Assembly: GCA_964509295.1 (NCBI GenBank)
Contig: CAZDWS010000011.1
Location: 1-64,000, forward strand
Length of the DNA stretch: 64,000 nt
From: JBGSQR01 sp964509295
GTDB taxonomy: Bacteria > Desulfobacterota > Desulfuromonadia > Geobacterales > Pseudopelobacteraceae
Direction: 5' to 3'
The notes beneath the pieces were generated by a model. That model saw nothing but the letters and a program-made list of their open reading frames with translations, did not search any database and had not been told where the DNA came from. Position 1 is the stretch's first letter; every line of letters starts with the position of its first letter. Below are positions 35,444 through 43,969 of the stretch, one piece after another. Position numbers and translations under genes: made by a program.

Positions 35444-36499
35444 TCATAAGCTATTTGTTATTTCAGCCAGCTTGCGCATTTGATCCAGTGCTCGCCCAGA
35501 ATCAATCGCTTCGGCTGCCATGGCAATGCCTTCCTCAGGATTTATCACCCTGTCTGCGGCCATCAATGCAAATGCACTATTCAACAAGACAATATCTCGT
35601 CGAGGACCATTTTCGCCTTCAAGCACAGAACTGACAATAACAGCATTTGCGGCAGCATCGCCACCCTTCAAGTCACTCATGGTACAACTCTGCAAACCGT
35701 ACTGTTCAGGTTTTATACTGCATATTTTAACACCACCGGGAGTAACCTCTGCTATCAGCGTTTCACCGGTCAGCGTAATTTCATCCATACCGTCGCTGCC
35801 ATGAACGACATAACCATGACGACAACCCAGCTTATGCAGCACCCCGGCCAGCTTTTCCACCAGATCGGCCCGATAAACACCCATAACCTGACAATCAGCC
35901 CCAGCCGGGTTTGTCAGAGGGCCCAGGATATTGAAAATGGTGCGAATACCAATTTCGCGACGAGGCCCGATAGCATGCTTCATGGCACCGTGCAGAGCCG
36001 GTGCAAAAAGAAATCCGATTCCAATTTCATTAATACATTTTTCAACAATTTGTGGAGTAACATCAAGGCGAATACCAAGTTTTTCCAGAACATCGGCACT
36101 GCCGCAGGCAGATGATACGGAGCGGTTACCATGTTTGGCAACTTTGACGCCACAGGCTGAAACCACAAATGCTACTGTGGTAGACACATTAAAGGTATTG
36201 GTCCCATCACCACCGGTTCCCACAACATCCAGAATAGTTTCCTGATCAATATTTATATCGTCACGGTCTATATCCAGAATTTTACGCCCGACCCTGATTG
36301 GTGTCGCCCTATCCCGCATGACACGGGCAGCTCCGGTGATCTCTTCGACAGTCTCGCCCTTCATTCGCAAAGCGGTAATAAAAGCGCCTATCTGAGCCGA
36401 GGTCGCCTCTCCTGACATGACCTGATTCATCACTTCGATCATTTCACCTTCAGACAGATCAATTTTTTCAACTACTCTGGCAATGGCTTTTTTTATCAT
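35444..36499 (-). CDS. trpD: Anthranilate phosphoribosyltransferase
   Basis: A 351-residue enzyme joining anthranilate and PRPP. Signature motifs: VGTGGDGTNTFNVST (PRPP/diphosphate loop), KHGNRSVSSACGSADVLEKLG, and LGPLTNPAG. It is first in the trpD-trpC pair. Two copies of the hairpin repeat lie 44-187 bp upstream of its start codon and would be near its promoter. Confidence 0.97.
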   Translation of the reverse strand: MIKKAIARVVEKIDLSEGEMIEVMNQVMSGEATSAQIGAFITALRMKGETVEEITGAARVMRDRATPIRVGRKILDIDRDDINIDQETILDVVGTGGDGTNTFNVSTTVAFVVSACGVKVAKHGNRSVSSACGSADVLEKLGIRLDVTPQIVEKCINEIGIGFLFAPALHGAMKHAIGPRREIGIRTIFNILGPLTNPAGADCQVMGVYRADLVEKLAGVLHKLGCRHGYVVHGSDGMDEITLTGETLIAEVTPGGVKICSIKPEQYGLQSCTMSDLKGGDAAANAVIVSSVLEGENGPRRDIVLLNSAFALMAADRVINPEEGIAMAAEAIDSGRALDQMRKLAEITNSL

Positions 36500-36542
36500 A
36501 CGGCGACCCCTGAGTTATTATTGTTTATGCTACCCCTGACAT

Positions 36543-36609
36543 ACAGGATAAGTGCGTTAACGAAACTGTTTCCTGCCAGAAAGCGCAGAAAACACTTCTA
36601 ACTTACTAA
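36543..36609. repeat. Dispersed hairpin repeat, copy 2
   Basis: It opens ACAGGATAAGTGCGTTAAC and closes TAACTTACTAA. The 3' inner arm (GCAGAAAACACTTC) is less complementary to the 5' arm (GAAACTGTTTCCTGC) than in copy 3, with one base missing. It lies in direct orientation 9 bp before copy 3. Confidence 0.85.
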
Positions 36610-36618
36610 CCCTTAAAA

Positions 36619-36686
36619 ACAGGATAAGTGCGTTAACGAAACTGTTTCCTGCCAGAAAACGCAGAAAATAGTTTCTAACTTACTAA
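36619..36686. repeat. Dispersed hairpin repeat, copy 3
   Basis: Inner arms GAAACTGTTTCCTGC and GCAGAAAATAGTTTC pair along their whole length if G-U pairs and one A-C mismatch are allowed; outer arms are as in copy 1. Its right edge runs into the A-tract used by the terminator of the response regulator gene. Confidence 0.87.
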
Positions 36687-36714
36687 AAAAATGGGGATGC
36701 CGAAGCATCCCCAT
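36684..36714 (-). terminator. Intrinsic terminator of the response regulator gene
   Basis: On the minus strand ATGGGGATGC and GCATCCCCAT close on a TTCG tetraloop, followed directly by TTTTTTT. It begins 32 bp past the stop codon at 36746. Confidence 0.92.
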
Positions 36715-36745
36715 CATAAACATGATTTTATTGTTCCGGAAGTGT

Positions 36746-37915
36746 TTACTGCCCTTCCTTGATCTTGCGGATAGCTTCCTTGATCATTGCTTCAGCAAGA
36801 TCAGGCACTATTTCCCAGACTATACGCTCAATAACGTCTTTTGAAACCAGTGAAATCGCAGCTCTAAGCTGTTCTTCCGTCATGGCAACAGGTTCTGCAG
36901 GTGAAACGGCCGATGCGGACACCGGCTCAAAAGCAGGGGTGGTGGAATCTATGGATGGACCGGGATGAATAACCGACATTGCTGCCGATCTGACAAAATC
37001 CGCCTTACCGGTATCTTCAAAAGTTGGAATTGATGCCAGTATTTCCGGCATGGCTTGTTCGGTAAATGCTGTTTCTGCAACCGGTTCTGCAACAGCTTCT
37101 TCGTGTGATTCCAGCTCCGCAGCTTCTTCCGCCGGGGCTTCCTCATGTGACTCCAGTTCCGGAGCCTCTTCAAAAGAGATATCGCCAAATGCAGACTCGG
37201 TCTTGACATCAACTGTTTCCGGATCTATTGCAGGTAGTTCAGCCAGAGCCTCTTCCTCAAACTCAAAGGTGTGTTCTTCAACCGGTACCCACTCTGAGCC
37301 GATCTGATCGGCAGCCGGTGTTTCCTCAACAACAGGTTCCTCCAGCTTGAACGCTGACTCTTCAATTACGGCTGTAAACTCTGACTCTTCCTGATGAGAT
37401 TCCAGAGTTTCAGCAGGAGGTGTAAATGCTCCCCAGATATCGCCAGGTGTTGATGCAATTTCCTCTACGGGAGCAGCAAATGCCTCAACAGGAAGTGGTG
37501 GAGGAGTAACAGGTTCAACTATTTCTGCTGCAGAAGATCTTGTTTTGCCAAGTTCATACATTTCTGCAACCTTGTTCACAATTTGCTGAGACTCAAATGG
37601 TTTTGACAGAAAGGTGTCAGCCCCACAGCTTTTTGCTTTGTCCTCATCAAAAGGTTCAAATGAACCGGTCAAAAGAATAATCGGTTTTGTTTTCAGCTCA
37701 GAAATAGCTCGGATTTGCTCACAAACCTCATATCCGGACATTCCGGGCATAAGAGCATCGATGAGTAAAACATCCGGCTTAATTTCAATCGCCTTATCGA
37801 CAGCGGCCTTTCCATTATCAACAACGGTAACCGTATACTCGTCACCGCCGAAAATAATGCCAATCACCTTTTGAATGGTGATGCTGTCGTCTGCTAGGAG
37901 AATATTGATGCTCAT
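36746..37915 (-). CDS. Response regulator with long acidic linker and conserved C-terminal helix
   Basis: 389 residues: a receiver domain (about 1-120) with Asp53 in LLIDALMPG and Lys in FLSKPFE, a roughly 220-residue proline- and glutamate-rich linker, and a C-terminal helical tail (about 345-389) with VIERIVWEIVPDLAEAMIKEAI. The linker contains imperfect repeats of ELESHEEA. There is no DNA-binding or enzymatic output domain. Similar tails occur in delta-proteobacterial receiver proteins of motility and polarity systems, so it may be a localisation or scaffold protein; this is inference. No kinase gene is adjacent. Confidence 0.85.
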   Translation of the reverse strand: MSINILLADDSITIQKVIGIIFGGDEYTVTVVDNGKAAVDKAIEIKPDVLLIDALMPGMSGYEVCEQIRAISELKTKPIILLTGSFEPFDEDKAKSCGADTFLSKPFESQQIVNKVAEMYELGKTRSSAAEIVEPVTPPPLPVEAFAAPVEEIASTPGDIWGAFTPPAETLESHQEESEFTAVIEESAFKLEEPVVEETPAADQIGSEWVPVEEHTFEFEEEALAELPAIDPETVDVKTESAFGDISFEEAPELESHEEAPAEEAAELESHEEAVAEPVAETAFTEQAMPEILASIPTFEDTGKADFVRSAAMSVIHPGPSIDSTTPAFEPVSASAVSPAEPVAMTEEQLRAAISLVSKDVIERIVWEIVPDLAEAMIKEAIRKIKEGQ

Positions 37916-38035
37916 CGACCCCTCCCCTGATTAGTAGGTGCGGAAGTTAAGAAAAAGATGAGAAACAACTAGCATACCGCCGCTAGCCTGTCAAGGTTTA
38001 AGCTATTCAAACTCTTGTTATGTTAATGATTAATC

Positions 38036-39202
38036 TCAAGGATTTTTGAATTTTCCAAACATTGCAACTGCAAGTGTGGAAATATCACTTCGTAATCGCT
38101 TGAATCGCCTTGTATCATGATAATTAAGGCGAGTTGTCAGCAGGACCACAAACAGGTCCCGATGGGGATCTATCCAGATAGATGAGCCACTGTAGCCCGT
38201 ATGTCCGTATGACATTTCAGAAAAGTAATTCCCCTTGGGTGCCGAATACGGTGACTCAATATCCCAACCCAAGCCGCGCACCACATTTCCGTTGCTGTAA
38301 AAATACGGAGCGGTCATTTGTGACACAACCCGCTCAGAAAAAATACGTCTGTTGTCTACAGATCCACCTCCAAGCAAAAGCCTGGAAAAACGGGCCAGAT
38401 CGTTTGCAGAGCTGAAAAGTCCGGCATGTCCGGCCACTCCTCCCAGACGACGGGCATTATAATCCTGAACAGTTCCACTGACCATGGCATGATTGGCTTC
38501 CATGGTTGGAGCAATTGTATTACCCATTTCAAGCGGTGGTGTAAACATTGTGTCATTAAGCATAAGCGGCTCAAACAACTGTAGCCGGCAAAACTGATCC
38601 AGTGTCATTCCCGACACTCTCTTAACCAGCTCTCCCAGTAATATAAAATTTATGTCTGCGTACCGGAAACGGTTTCCCGGCAACTTCCAACTCTGATCAA
38701 TCAATTTTTGAATGGCATTATTGATCGGTCCATCCACGCTAAGCGCTATATCATCAAGTCCTGATGTGTGTGTAAGAAGATTAAGAATAGTAATTTCTTC
38801 ACGACCGGATCCAACAAACTCCGGAAACCAACGCGAAACTGGGTCCATCAGTGTTATTGCACCAGCTTCCAATAGCCTCATTACAGCCGGAGCTGTTGCA
38901 ATAACTTTTGTGAGCGAAGCGACATCAAAAATTGTTCGCTCGTTGATCAGGGGAGAACCTGCTTCAAAGTTCAGGCGTCCGCGTGAGGTTGTGTAAAGTA
39001 TACCCTGATGATTGCCAACAACTACGACGCCACCAGCAATCAGATTATGGGCTATGGCATTTTCAACCATAAAATCAATATTTGCCGTACGTCCGGCATC
39101 CAGCAAATCATCAGACGCGCTAAGTGGTAAAACCGGCCAGAACAGAAAAAAAATCAATAGTAACCCAGCAATATTCAAAACAATTCCTTTAGGCATTTCC
39201 AT
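38036..39202 (-). CDS. Beta-lactamase-fold serine hydrolase, exported
   Basis: About 388 residues with an N-terminal signal peptide (about 8-30, ending near LSAS) and a class C beta-lactamase/esterase fold. The nucleophile motif is SLTK (SxxK), a YAD motif replaces YxN, and a YGHTGYSG motif stands for HTG/KTG. Members include esterases, D-aminopeptidases and penicillin-binding proteins, so activity is open. The start is uncertain: the first ATG at 39202 touches the T-run of the argJ terminator and lacks a Shine-Dalgarno sequence; ATG at 39196 is the other choice. Confidence 0.85.
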   Translation of the reverse strand: MEMPKGIVLNIAGLLLIFFLFWPVLPLSASDDLLDAGRTANIDFMVENAIAHNLIAGGVVVVGNHQGILYTTSRGRLNFEAGSPLINERTIFDVASLTKVIATAPAVMRLLEAGAITLMDPVSRWFPEFVGSGREEITILNLLTHTSGLDDIALSVDGPINNAIQKLIDQSWKLPGNRFRYADINFILLGELVKRVSGMTLDQFCRLQLFEPLMLNDTMFTPPLEMGNTIAPTMEANHAMVSGTVQDYNARRLGGVAGHAGLFSSANDLARFSRLLLGGGSVDNRRIFSERVVSQMTAPYFYSNGNVVRGLGWDIESPYSAPKGNYFSEMSYGHTGYSGSSIWIDPHRDLFVVLLTTRLNYHDTRRFKRLRSDISTLAVAMFGKFKNP

Positions 39203-39225
39203 AAAAAAGCCCCCTTTCGGGGGCC
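39203..39225 (-). terminator. Intrinsic terminator of argJ
   Basis: On the minus strand GCCCCC and GGGGGC form a stem with a GAAA loop, followed by TTTTTT. The last T is immediately followed by the ATG of the serine hydrolase gene. Confidence 0.85.
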
Positions 39226-39252
39226 ATTCTCAAAGTATTATCAGAAATTTGA

Positions 39253-40434
39253 TCAGGTCCTGTAATCAGCGTTAATTTTAACGTAATCATAGGAAAGATC
39301 GGAAGTATATACGGTAGCTGAGCCGTTTCCTGAAGCCAGATCAACCGTTACAGTAAAATCTTTCTTTTTCAGTACAACTGTTCCCTGCTGTTCTGCATCA
39401 CCACCGGTAAAAACGCCATTACGCGCCATGCATACATCATCAAAATGCAATGACATACGCGACTGATCGAGCTTTGCACCGGAGTACCCCACAGCGGCAA
39501 AAATCCTACCCCAGTTGGCGTCCTGCCCAAAAAATGCGGTTTTAACCAGACTGGAATTGGCCACTGACATGGCCGCAAGTTTGGCTTCAGCATCATTTAC
39601 AGCACCGGTTATCCGAATTTCTACAAACTTTGTAGCACCTTCACCATCCCTGACTATCTGCTTGGCCAGTGATAGCAGCACATCATTGAGCAACGCTTCA
39701 AAAACAGAAGCTTCCGGTGTTGACTCGCTAATCACAGGATTACCAGCCATACCGTTAGCCATAATAAGACAGGTATCGTTGGTGGACATGTCACCATCAA
39801 CCGTTATGGCGTTGAAGGATGTATCAACAGCCCGCCTGAACATTTTTTCCAGCAAAGCAGCTTCTATATCTGCGTCAGTCATGATGAATGCCAGCATGGT
39901 TGCCATATTGGGCATGATCATGCCAGACCCCTTGGTAATCCCTGCAACCGTATAATTGACCCCGCCAGCTGTGGCAGAACGGGCTTCCATCTTGGCAAAG
40001 GTATCGGTAGTCATTATGGCTTGTGCAACATCATCCAGCGTACCGGAAGATAATCCGTCAATCAGCGCCGGTATTGCGGAACTGATCCTTTCCATGGGCA
40101 TCTGTACGCCGATCACCCCAGTGGAAGAAACCTGTACACTTTCTACCGGAATATTTAATCCATCGGCAACCAGTTGCGATGTGGCCAGAGTTACAACCAT
40201 ACCCGGTTCACCGGTACAGGCATTGGCATTGCCACTGTTGACAATAACCGCCCGAACCAAACCGCTCTTGATACGCTCCATTGAAACCAGTACCGGAGCA
40301 GCTTTAACGGCATTTATTGTAAATACGGCACATCCTTTGGCAGGAACCTCCGAAAAGATAAGTGCAAGATCCTTGCGGCCAGGTTTTTTAATCGCCGCTT
40401 CAACAGCAGAGAACTGAAATCCCTTTAAAACCAT
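39253..40434 (-). CDS. argJ: Bifunctional ornithine acetyltransferase / N-acetylglutamate synthase
   Basis: A 393-residue enzyme of the cyclic arginine pathway that moves the acetyl group from N-acetylornithine to glutamate. The self-cleavage site with nucleophile threonine is seen in MATMLAFI (about residues 178-185), plus the SGNANACTG and EGATKF motifs. It precedes a terminator and the serine hydrolase gene and lies 81 bp downstream of secA, with a short-repeat array between. Confidence 0.97.
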   Translation of the reverse strand: MVLKGFQFSAVEAAIKKPGRKDLALIFSEVPAKGCAVFTINAVKAAPVLVSMERIKSGLVRAVIVNSGNANACTGEPGMVVTLATSQLVADGLNIPVESVQVSSTGVIGVQMPMERISSAIPALIDGLSSGTLDDVAQAIMTTDTFAKMEARSATAGGVNYTVAGITKGSGMIMPNMATMLAFIMTDADIEAALLEKMFRRAVDTSFNAITVDGDMSTNDTCLIMANGMAGNPVISESTPEASVFEALLNDVLLSLAKQIVRDGEGATKFVEIRITGAVNDAEAKLAAMSVANSSLVKTAFFGQDANWGRIFAAVGYSGAKLDQSRMSLHFDDVCMARNGVFTGGDAEQQGTVVLKKKDFTVTVDLASGNGSATVYTSDLSYDYVKINADYRT

Positions 40435-40440
40435 GTTGTC

Positions 40441-40512
40441 TCCTTTGGAGACAGGTTGAGATTAAGGTAGAGGCTGATAAAAATCTTAACCTTGACCTTA
40501 ACCTTGACCTGC
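40441..40512. repeat. GGTTAA-type short repeat array, copy A
   Basis: Units such as AGGTTGAGATTAAGG on the left face CTTAACCTTGACCTTAACC on the right, forming an imperfect inverted repeat between secA and argJ. Similar arrays lie at 60858-60930 and 63838-63910. Confidence 0.75.
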
Positions 40513-40515
40513 TGT

Positions 40516-43206
40516 TTACTTTCCGCAGCACTTTTTATATTTTTTACCGCTGCCACAAGGGCAGGTACTGTTTCGACTGGTTGACTTCTGACCCTTGCCG
40601 GACTCTTTTGGTTTTTCTTCATCGCTGGCAATATTAAAAACCATCTTCTTGCTGCGCTGCTCTTCCTCCAGCTCTTCTATCTCTTCTGAACTTTCAACCT
40701 GTACCCAGAAGATACGCTCAACAACTTCTTCACGAATACGGATAATCATCTCCATGAAGCAATTATAAGCTTCCTTCTTATATTCCTGCTTGGGATCTTT
40801 CTGGCCATAACCGCGCAGTCCGATACCTTCCTTAAGATGGTCGATGTTAAGCAAATGATCTTTCCAGTGGGTATCAATAGACTGAAGCATGACGACCTTG
40901 ATAAGATGGTCAGTCAGTTCCTCCCCCATCTCATCCAGCCTGGCCTGAAACAAAGTATGGGCATGTTCCTTGAGCAGATCACGGAAATTATCCGGATTCA
41001 GACGTACAATCATCTCCGGTGTCAATTCCAGCTGGGTATTGAAACACTTGAACACCATTTCATTGATGGCAGTCCAGTCCCATTCTTCTGCGGATGTTTT
41101 TTCAATGGCAAAGCTGTTTACGATTTCCTCGACAGTTTCATCCATCATTTCCAGATAGCTTTCACGAATCTGCTGACCGGCCAGAATTTCACGACGCTGG
41201 GTATAAATAACTTCGCGCTGCTTGTTCATTACATCGTCATATTCGATCAGGTTCTTACGAATTTCGAAGTTATGCGCCTCAACCTTTTTCTGGGCATTTT
41301 CAATCGACTTGTTAATCATGGAATGGGTAATGGCTTCCCCCTCCTCAATCTTGAGGAAATCCATGATCTTGGCAACTCTCTCGGAACCAAAGATGCGCAG
41401 CAGGTCATCCTGAAGCGACAGGTAGAACTTTGATGAGCCGGGGTCACCCTGACGACCTGAACGGCCGCGCAACTGATTATCAATGCGGCGTGATTCATGA
41501 CGCTCGGTACCCAGAATATGCAGACCACCCAACCGGATAACTTCATCATGCTCAGCCTGGCACTCCGCTTTATACCTATCAACTACAGCCTGATATTCTG
41601 CATCATCGGCCTCAGGATTTTCGCGACGCCACTGTTTAGCCAGGGCATCTGGATTACCACCCAGCAGAATGTCAGTACCACGACCGGCCATATTGGTTGC
41701 AATAGTGATCGCCTTCAGTCGCCCGGCCTGCGAAACGATTTCGGCCTCTTTTTCATGCTGCTTGGCATTCAAAACATAATGGGGAATGCCGCGCTTTTTC
41801 AGCAGTTCAGAGAGCACTTCCGACTTTTCAATGGAGATGGTACCAACCAGACATGGCTGGCCGACCTCGTAATGTTCTTTAATATCTTGAATAACAGCAT
41901 TGAATTTTTCCATCTCGGTCTTGTAGATAACATCCGGAAAGTCAGGACGCAGCAACGGACGGTTAGTCGGAATAACAACAACAGACAGCTTGTAGATCTT
42001 GTGAAACTCTTCAGCCTCAGTATCAGCAGTACCGGTCATACCGGACAGCTTGTTATACATACGGAAGTAATTCTGAAACGTAATCGTAGCCAGCGTCTGG
42101 TTTTCATTTTCAATTGTTACGTTTTCTTTGGCTTCAATAGCCTGATGCAGTCCATCCGACCAGCGTCTGCCCGGCATCAGACGGCCTGTAAATTCATCAA
42201 CGATCATTACTTCGCCGTCTTTTACAACATAATCCACATCACGCTTGTACATGGCATGGGCCCGCAGCGCCTGCTGAGTATGGTGCAGAAGTTCGATATT
42301 GCGCGGGTCATAAAGATTGTCAACCTTGAGCAGTTTTTCAACTTTCAGGACTCCCTGCTCAGTAAGAGTGGCACTTTTAGCCTTCTCATCGATGGTAAAA
42401 TCGCCGGTATACGATTTACGTTTGCCGGAAAGGGTATTAGCCTCCACATCGACAACTTCACCTTTTTTTAACATGGGGATGATACGGTCAATAACATAAT
42501 ACTTGTCCGTGGACTCCTCGGTCGGACCGGAAATGATCAGCGGAGTACGGGCCTCATCTATCAGAATCGAGTCAACCTCATCCACAACGGCAAAATTGAA
42601 GCCGCGCTGAACATAATCTTCCAGCGAAAACTTCATATTGTCGCGCAGATAGTCAAATCCAAATTCGTTATTTGTTCCGTAGGTAATATCAGCAGCATAA
42701 TTAATGCGCCGCTGATCATCCTCAACTCCATGAACAATAACCCCTACGGTCAGGCCTAGAAAAGAGTATAACTTACCCATCCACTCCGAGTCACGCCTGG
42801 CCAGATAGTCATTCACCGTAACAACGTGTACGCCTTTACCGCTGATGGCATTCAGATAGGTCGGAAGCGTTGCAACCAGAGTTTTACCCTCACCGGTCTT
42901 CATCTCGGCAATTTTGCCGGAATGAAGTACCATGCCACCGATCAACTGCACATCAAAATGGCGCATACCAAGTGCCCGCTTGCCGCCTTCGCGGCAGACA
43001 GCAAAAGCTTCCGGCAACATTGCATCCAGTGTTTCGCCTTTTTTATAGCGCTCCTTGAACTCAAAAGTTTTGCCGCGTAACTGTTCATCCGTAAGCTTGG
43101 AGATGGACGATTCCATCTCGTTGATTTTCGCTACAATCGGCCAGAGTTTTTTAAGCTCCCGCTCATTTTTACTGCCAATAATTTTTTTCAATATAGAACT
43201 GAACAT
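40516..43206 (-). CDS. secA: Preprotein translocase ATPase SecA
   Basis: An 896-residue DEAD-like motor that drives protein export through SecYEG. Walker A MKTGEGKT, Walker B DEVDSILIDEART, and the helicase-like GRGTDI and GRSGRQGDPG motifs are all present. The C-terminus carries the zinc-binding tail CPCGSGKKYKKCC, which binds SecB and lipids. Length matches the family. It stands alone, followed by the repeat array and argJ. Confidence 0.98.
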   Translation of the reverse strand: MFSSILKKIIGSKNERELKKLWPIVAKINEMESSISKLTDEQLRGKTFEFKERYKKGETLDAMLPEAFAVCREGGKRALGMRHFDVQLIGGMVLHSGKIAEMKTGEGKTLVATLPTYLNAISGKGVHVVTVNDYLARRDSEWMGKLYSFLGLTVGVIVHGVEDDQRRINYAADITYGTNNEFGFDYLRDNMKFSLEDYVQRGFNFAVVDEVDSILIDEARTPLIISGPTEESTDKYYVIDRIIPMLKKGEVVDVEANTLSGKRKSYTGDFTIDEKAKSATLTEQGVLKVEKLLKVDNLYDPRNIELLHHTQQALRAHAMYKRDVDYVVKDGEVMIVDEFTGRLMPGRRWSDGLHQAIEAKENVTIENENQTLATITFQNYFRMYNKLSGMTGTADTEAEEFHKIYKLSVVVIPTNRPLLRPDFPDVIYKTEMEKFNAVIQDIKEHYEVGQPCLVGTISIEKSEVLSELLKKRGIPHYVLNAKQHEKEAEIVSQAGRLKAITIATNMAGRGTDILLGGNPDALAKQWRRENPEADDAEYQAVVDRYKAECQAEHDEVIRLGGLHILGTERHESRRIDNQLRGRSGRQGDPGSSKFYLSLQDDLLRIFGSERVAKIMDFLKIEEGEAITHSMINKSIENAQKKVEAHNFEIRKNLIEYDDVMNKQREVIYTQRREILAGQQIRESYLEMMDETVEEIVNSFAIEKTSAEEWDWTAINEMVFKCFNTQLELTPEMIVRLNPDNFRDLLKEHAHTLFQARLDEMGEELTDHLIKVVMLQSIDTHWKDHLLNIDHLKEGIGLRGYGQKDPKQEYKKEAYNCFMEMIIRIREEVVERIFWVQVESSEEIEELEEEQRSKKMVFNIASDEEKPKESGKGQKSTSRNSTCPCGSGKKYKKCCGK

Positions 43207-43621
43207 TTATCTCTCCAGCCAGATTTTCTGATAGCATTTAACTTGTTAAATTAACATAATTCCTGATCGGACTCAACACAAAAGGGGATTTTTATTATGA
43301 CATCCATGCAAAACAACTGTTACAATAAGGATAAAATTGCTTAACAACATTATTTTTTAAATTAATGCGACACTGCCCACAGTTACATAGAATATATTTA
43401 TCAGCACATGCCCCTCCCATGATTAAGTTTTATTTATACTGATCGTTCATGACTCAGTTTTTTTGCTTACAATCTACAAATAATGTGCTATTTTTCACAT
43501 AATGTTTTAAAGTAACATTCAAATTATTTTCTTACTAACTTGCTGAAAGAGATATATCGGCTTAACCGCACCCACTTTATCGTGCGTGCATAACAACAGA
43601 AGGGGATAGGGAGAAACAAAC
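43207..43621. other. Intergenic region, 415 bp, between divergent secA and csp
   Basis: AT-rich region that must hold the secA promoter and, on the right, the promoter and leader of the cold-shock gene. Beyond the candidate promoter listed separately, I see no RNA gene or strong repeat. A 15-codon frame at 43297 preceded by AAGGGG is too short to support. Confidence 0.55.
43463..43491 (+). promoter_or_regulatory. Candidate promoter of the cold-shock gene
   Basis: TTGCTT and TGCTAT are separated by 17 bp. If used, the mRNA would have a leader of about 125 bases, as in cspA-type genes. The match to consensus is modest. Confidence 0.3.
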
Positions 43622-43822
43622 ATGACTACAGGTAAAGTGAAGTGGTTTAACGACAGCAAAGGTTTTGGTTTTCTTGAGCAGGAGCAGGGCGAAGATATTT
43701 TCGTACATTTTTCCGCAATCACTGGAAACGGCTTCAAATCGCTGGCAGAAGGCGATGCCGTTCAGTTTGATATTGTCAAAGGTCCAAAAGGCCTTCAGGC
43801 GGCCAATGTCACAAAAATTTAG
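43622..43822 (+). CDS. Cold-shock protein (CspA family)
   Basis: A 66-residue single cold-shock domain. RNA-binding motifs are KWFNDSKGFGFL (RNP1, about residues 7-18) and DIFVHFSAI (RNP2, about 26-34). It binds single-stranded RNA/DNA. It is monocistronic with a strong terminator, and a DEAD-box helicase gene follows, a common pairing in RNA remodelling. GGGAG lies 7 bases before the ATG. Confidence 0.96.
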   Translation: MTTGKVKWFNDSKGFGFLEQEQGEDIFVHFSAITGNGFKSLAEGDAVQFDIVKGPKGLQAANVTKI

Positions 43823-43852
43823 TCTGCAGACCGCATAGAAAAACTGGAATAG

Positions 43853-43880
43853 AAAAGCCCCGGCTCTGGTCGGGGCTTTT
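43853..43880 (+). terminator. Intrinsic terminator of the cold-shock gene
   Basis: AAAAGCCCCG and CGGGGCTTTT form a 10-bp stem with an 8-base loop followed by a T-rich tail. Confidence 0.9.
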
Positions 43881-43969
43881 TACTTTTTTAACTCAAAATC
43901 AGGTATCCAAAAGACTTAAACAAAAAATTTGTTATACTTCAGACACTAATATGAAAAACAAGGAAAAAC

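Noticed and set aside
41497..42471. Open frame of 324 codons on the plus strand inside secA
   Set aside because: Antisense shadow of a perfectly conserved SecA; its composition is unlike a real protein.
43297..43344. 15-codon frame with AAGGGG upstream in the csp promoter region
   Set aside because: Too short and the ribosome-binding site spacing is too long.
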